Below, one piece after another: positions 59,146 to 64,000 of a DNA stretch of 64,000 nucleotides. The stretch is from Pseudomonadota bacterium (GTDB lineage: Bacteria > Pseudomonadota > Alphaproteobacteria > Rhodobacterales > Rhodobacteraceae): NCBI GenBank assembly GCA_020161615.1, contig JAIUPD010000001.1, positions 62,001 to 126,000 on the forward strand, read 5' to 3'. The translations under genes were made by a program, and so were the position numbers. The number at the start of each line of letters is the position of its first letter. The stretch's first letter is position 1. The notes under the pieces were generated by a model. It was not told where the DNA came from and made no database searches. It was given only the letters and a program-made list of their open reading frames with translations.

Positions 59146-60438
59146 ATGGTCGATATCGCAACCCGCGTCCACAATCACAACTGGAAGATCGATCCGATCG
59201 TCCGGTCCCTGATCGACACGGATTTCTACAAGCTACTTATGTGTCAGTCGATTTTTCGCAACCGGCCGGACACACGGGTCACGTTTTCGCTGATCAACCG
59301 GACCAAGGAAATCCGTCTGGCCGAGCTGATCGACGAGGGCGAATTGCGCGAGCAGCTCGACCATGTGCGAGGGCTCAGCCTGACGCGGGGCGAGAGCACC
59401 TGGCTGAGGGGGAACACCTTTTACGGCAAGCGGCAGATGTTCCGGCCCGATTTCATGGAATGGTTCGAGGGGCTGCGGCTCCCCGATTATCACCTGGAAA
59501 AGCGTGACGGCCAGTACGAGCTGACCTTCGAGGGCGCCTGGCCCGAGGTCATGCTGTGGGAGATCCCGGCGCTGGCGATCCTGATGGAACTGCGCTCGCG
59601 TGCCGTGCTCAAGACCATGGGCAAGTTCGAGCTGGAAGTGCTCTATGCCCGGGCCATGTCGCGGGTCTGGGAAAAGGTCGAGCGGCTGCGCAAGATCCCG
59701 AACCTGCGCATTGCCGACTTCGGCACCCGGCGGCGGCATTCCTTCCTGTGGCAGGATTGGTGCGTGCAGGCGCTGATCGAGGGGCTGGGCGAGGCCTTCA
59801 CCGGCACGTCGAATTGCCGGATCGCCATGCGGCGCGATATCGAGGCGATCGGCACGAATGCGCATGAGCTGCCGATGGTCTATGCCGCGCTCGCCGAAAG
59901 CGACGCAGAACTGGCGCAGGCGCCTTACAAGGTGCTGGCCGATTGGCACGAGGAGCATGACGGCAATCTGCGGATCATCCTGCCCGACACGTACGGGACC
60001 GAAGGGTTTCTCAAGCGTGCGCCGGACTGGCTGGCGGGCTGGACCGGGATCCGTATCGATTCCGGCGATCCGGCGGCCGCCGCCGAGGTGGCGATCCGTT
60101 GGTGGACCGAGCGCGGCGAGGATCCGCGCGCGAAACTGGTGATCTTCTCGGACGGGCTGGATGTCGACAAGATCGAGGCGTTGAAGGCGCAATTCGCGGG
60201 GCGGGTGAAGGTGTCCTTCGGCTGGGGGACGCTGCTGACCAACGATTTCCGCGGCCTGACCCAGGGCGACCGGCTTGCCCCCTTCTCGCTGGTGTGCAAG
60301 GCGGTGGCGGCGAACGGACGGCCGACGGTCAAGCTGTCGGACAATCCCAACAAGGCGATGGGCCCGGCCGACGAGGTGGCGCGCTACAAGCGGGTCTTCG
60401 GCGTGGGCGAGCAGGAGGCGGTGGCGGTCGTCGTGTGA
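59146..60438 (+). CDS. pncB: Nicotinate phosphoribosyltransferase
   Basis: PncB makes nicotinate mononucleotide for NAD salvage. The 430-residue protein has [16 protein letters not shown], then [14 protein letters not shown] with the phosphorylated His, [25 protein letters not shown] (in part) and [18 protein letters not shown], closing with [12 protein letters not shown]. Normal family length and intact motifs. The ccdAB pair follows 60 bases downstream. Confidence 0.95.
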   Translation: MVDIATRVHNHNWKIDPIVRSLIDTDFYKLLMCQSIFRNRPDTRVTFSLINRTKEIRLAELIDEGELREQLDHVRGLSLTRGESTWLRGNTFYGKRQMFRPDFMEWFEGLRLPDYHLEKRDGQYELTFEGAWPEVMLWEIPALAILMELRSRAVLKTMGKFELEVLYARAMSRVWEKVERLRKIPNLRIADFGTRRRHSFLWQDWCVQALIEGLGEAFTGTSNCRIAMRRDIEAIGTNAHELPMVYAALAESDAELAQAPYKVLADWHEEHDGNLRIILPDTYGTEGFLKRAPDWLAGWTGIRIDSGDPAAAAEVAIRWWTERGEDPRAKLVIFSDGLDVDKIEALKAQFAGRVKVSFGWGTLLTNDFRGLTQGDRLAPFSLVCKAVAANGRPTVKLSDNPNKAMGPADEVARYKRVFGVGEQEAVAVVV

Positions 60439-60498
60439 GCGACTTGTCGGGTTGGTCGGCGCGCGGTATGATTTTGCGGTATCCTCAGGAGGGTCGCC

Positions 60499-60753
60499 AT
60501 GTCGACTGCCGCGAAACGCAAGACCTCCCTCACGCTCGACGCAGCCTTGCTCGATGACGCGCGCGATCTCGACCTGAACGTGTCCGCGGTCGCCGATGCC
60601 GCTCTGCGCCAAGCGGTCGCCGAGGCGCGCCACAAGCGGTGGCTGGAAGAAAACGCCGACGCCTTCGCCGCGCAGGCCGAGTGGCACCGGACGCATGGCC
60701 ATCCGCTGGCCGATCTCATGGTCGGGCCGGGCAAGGCGACATGGAACGCCTGA
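60499..60753 (+). CDS. ccdA: CcdA-type antitoxin
   Basis: The 84-residue protein fits CcdA: a short N-terminal basic DNA-binding part (RKTSLTLDAALLDDARDLDLNVSAVAD, ribbon-helix-helix-like) and a C-terminal tail with RWLEENADAFAAQAEW that would wrap the toxin. AGGAGG stands six bases before the ATG. It overlaps ccdB by 13 bases, normal for toxin-antitoxin pairs. Confidence 0.88.
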   Translation: MSTAAKRKTSLTLDAALLDDARDLDLNVSAVADAALRQAVAEARHKRWLEENADAFAAQAEWHRTHGHPLADLMVGPGKATWNA

Positions 60754-61031
60754 GCCGGTTCGACGTGGTCGAGGCGAATGGCATCGCTATGGTTGTTGTG
60801 GAGAGCGAATTGCTTCCACCCGATCCGGCGGTAGTGGTCATCCCGTTGCTGGAAAATTATCCGGCGGTGACGACGCTCAACCCCATCATTCCCTACCGCG
60901 GGCTCTCGCTCGTTCTTGCCACGCGCCTGATCACGCCGGTCAGCAGGGCGGCTGTTCGGCGAACGGGCCGGGTCGAGGAGCATTCCGACAGGATAACGCG
61001 GGCGCTAGACGTTCTTCTGACCGGAATTTGA
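60741..61031 (+). CDS. ccdB: CcdB-type toxin (gyrase poison family)
   Basis: The 96-residue protein has the CcdB layout: RFDVVEANGIAMVVVESELL, VVIPLLENYPAVTTLNPII and the C-terminal VEEHSDRITRALDVLLTGI, ending in Gly-Ile as in CcdB, where the last residues contact gyrase. The ATG at 60741 lies inside ccdA. It looks intact. A strong terminator follows at once. Confidence 0.86.
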   Translation: MERLSRFDVVEANGIAMVVVESELLPPDPAVVVIPLLENYPAVTTLNPIIPYRGLSLVLATRLITPVSRAAVRRTGRVEEHSDRITRALDVLLTGI

Positions 61032-61036
61032 AAGCA

Positions 61037-61065
61037 AAAGGCCCCGCGCGATGCGCGGGGCCTTT
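61037..61065. terminator. Bidirectional terminator between ccdB and acnA
   Basis: A perfect 13-bp stem (AAAGGCCCCGCGC with GCGCGGGGCCTTT, loop GAT) sits between the convergent stops of ccdB (+) and acnA (-). The A-tract on one side and T-tract on the other let it work in both directions. Confidence 0.9.
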
Positions 61066-61084
61066 GTCGTTCCGGTGGGGCCGA

Positions 61085-63835
<2,751 letters not shown>

Positions 63836-63921
63836 GGGGAGGCTCCCTTCGGGTCAAGAGGGGTTTGGCTGCGCTGCTCATGCCTCATCGCGCGCCACCG
63901 ATCAAGGGGGGGAGGGGCATT

Positions 63922-63952
63922 TTGTATACCATTGTGCACAAAAACCGGTGAA
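63922..63952 (-). promoter_or_regulatory. Candidate acnA promoter with overlapping TTGTnnACAA-type palindromes
   Basis: On the minus strand TTCACC (63952-63947) and TATACA (63928-63923), 18 bases apart, form a plausible sigma-70 promoter about 88 bases before acnA. Overlapping it are two adjacent ten-base elements, TTGTATACCA (63922-63931) and the perfect palindrome TTGTGCACAA (63932-63941). Such TTGTnnACAA sites suit GntR-type or similar dimers. It could also serve a gene beyond the window. Confidence 0.35.
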
Positions 63953-64000
63953 TACCGCCGGCGGCCTCCGGCGCCGGGGTGGATGCGCGGGATTTGCGCA

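Overview
The window is a stretch of chromosome from a GC-rich alphaproteobacterium, most likely a member of the Rhodobacterales (Rhodobacteraceae). Supporting this are the strong G/C third-position bias, the gene neighbourhoods (tatC next to a DUF815 ATPase, glmU-glmS, a non-regulatory PutA divergent from an Lrp-type regulator, yajC-secD-secF-Mth938), a phosphatidylcholine synthase, and several recurrent intergenic repeats. I see no rRNA, tRNA, CRISPR array, prophage or insertion sequence.

Layout. 1-7.7 kb: the end of tatC, a DUF815 ATPase, DUF1499 and agmatinase genes, the UDP-GlcNAc pair glmU-glmS, then a DUF3833 lipoprotein coupled to an AlkD-type repair protein. 8.0-11.9 kb: the most distinctive locus, a copper-type stress island. 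One arm reads leftward and encodes a bufferin-like precursor (bufA), its DUF692/MNIO modifying enzyme (bufB), a DUF2063 partner (bufC) and a DoxX membrane protein. The other arm reads rightward and encodes an ECF sigma factor and its DUF1109/NrsF membrane anti-sigma. Both arms begin with the same promoter element, GTAAC-N16-CCGT. 12-25.9 kb: an orphan methyltransferase-like gene, pirin, rhomboid, putA/putR, xseA, purD-recO, uracil-DNA glycosylase, a LysE exporter and moaB. Similar ~300-bp repeats lie in opposite orientation on either side of xseA-recO. 26-31.7 kb: an RND efflux adaptor and pump (with an unusual C-terminal membrane extension) and a DsbD-N-like periplasmic protein. 31.8-43.7 kb: YqgE, an HpaR-like MarR regulator, ileS (with an internal low-GC patch), ogt, phosphatidylcholine synthase, rpiB, DUF484-xerC, fructose-6-phosphate aldolase/transaldolase and priA. 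43.8-53.8 kb: thioesterase, DUF305, a molybdenum hydroxylase large subunit coupled to a HisC-like aminotransferase, ornithine decarboxylase with a divergent Lrp regulator, two related DUF3592 membrane proteins, serine-glyoxylate aminotransferase and the YgfZ folate protein. 54-64 kb: the yajC-secD-secF-Mth938 export operon, gpsA, pncB, a ccdAB toxin-antitoxin pair and aconitase.

How the genes work together. Most are housekeeping: cell-wall precursor supply, protein export, DNA repair and recombination, the TCA cycle, NAD salvage and polyamine synthesis (agmatinase and ornithine decarboxylase both give putrescine). The accessory functions are metal and redox stress (bufferin-sigma locus, possibly DUF305) and efflux. 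Non-coding structure is rich: several repeat families occupy the gaps, and one 102-103 bp tandem repeat starts inside the last codons of ygfZ.
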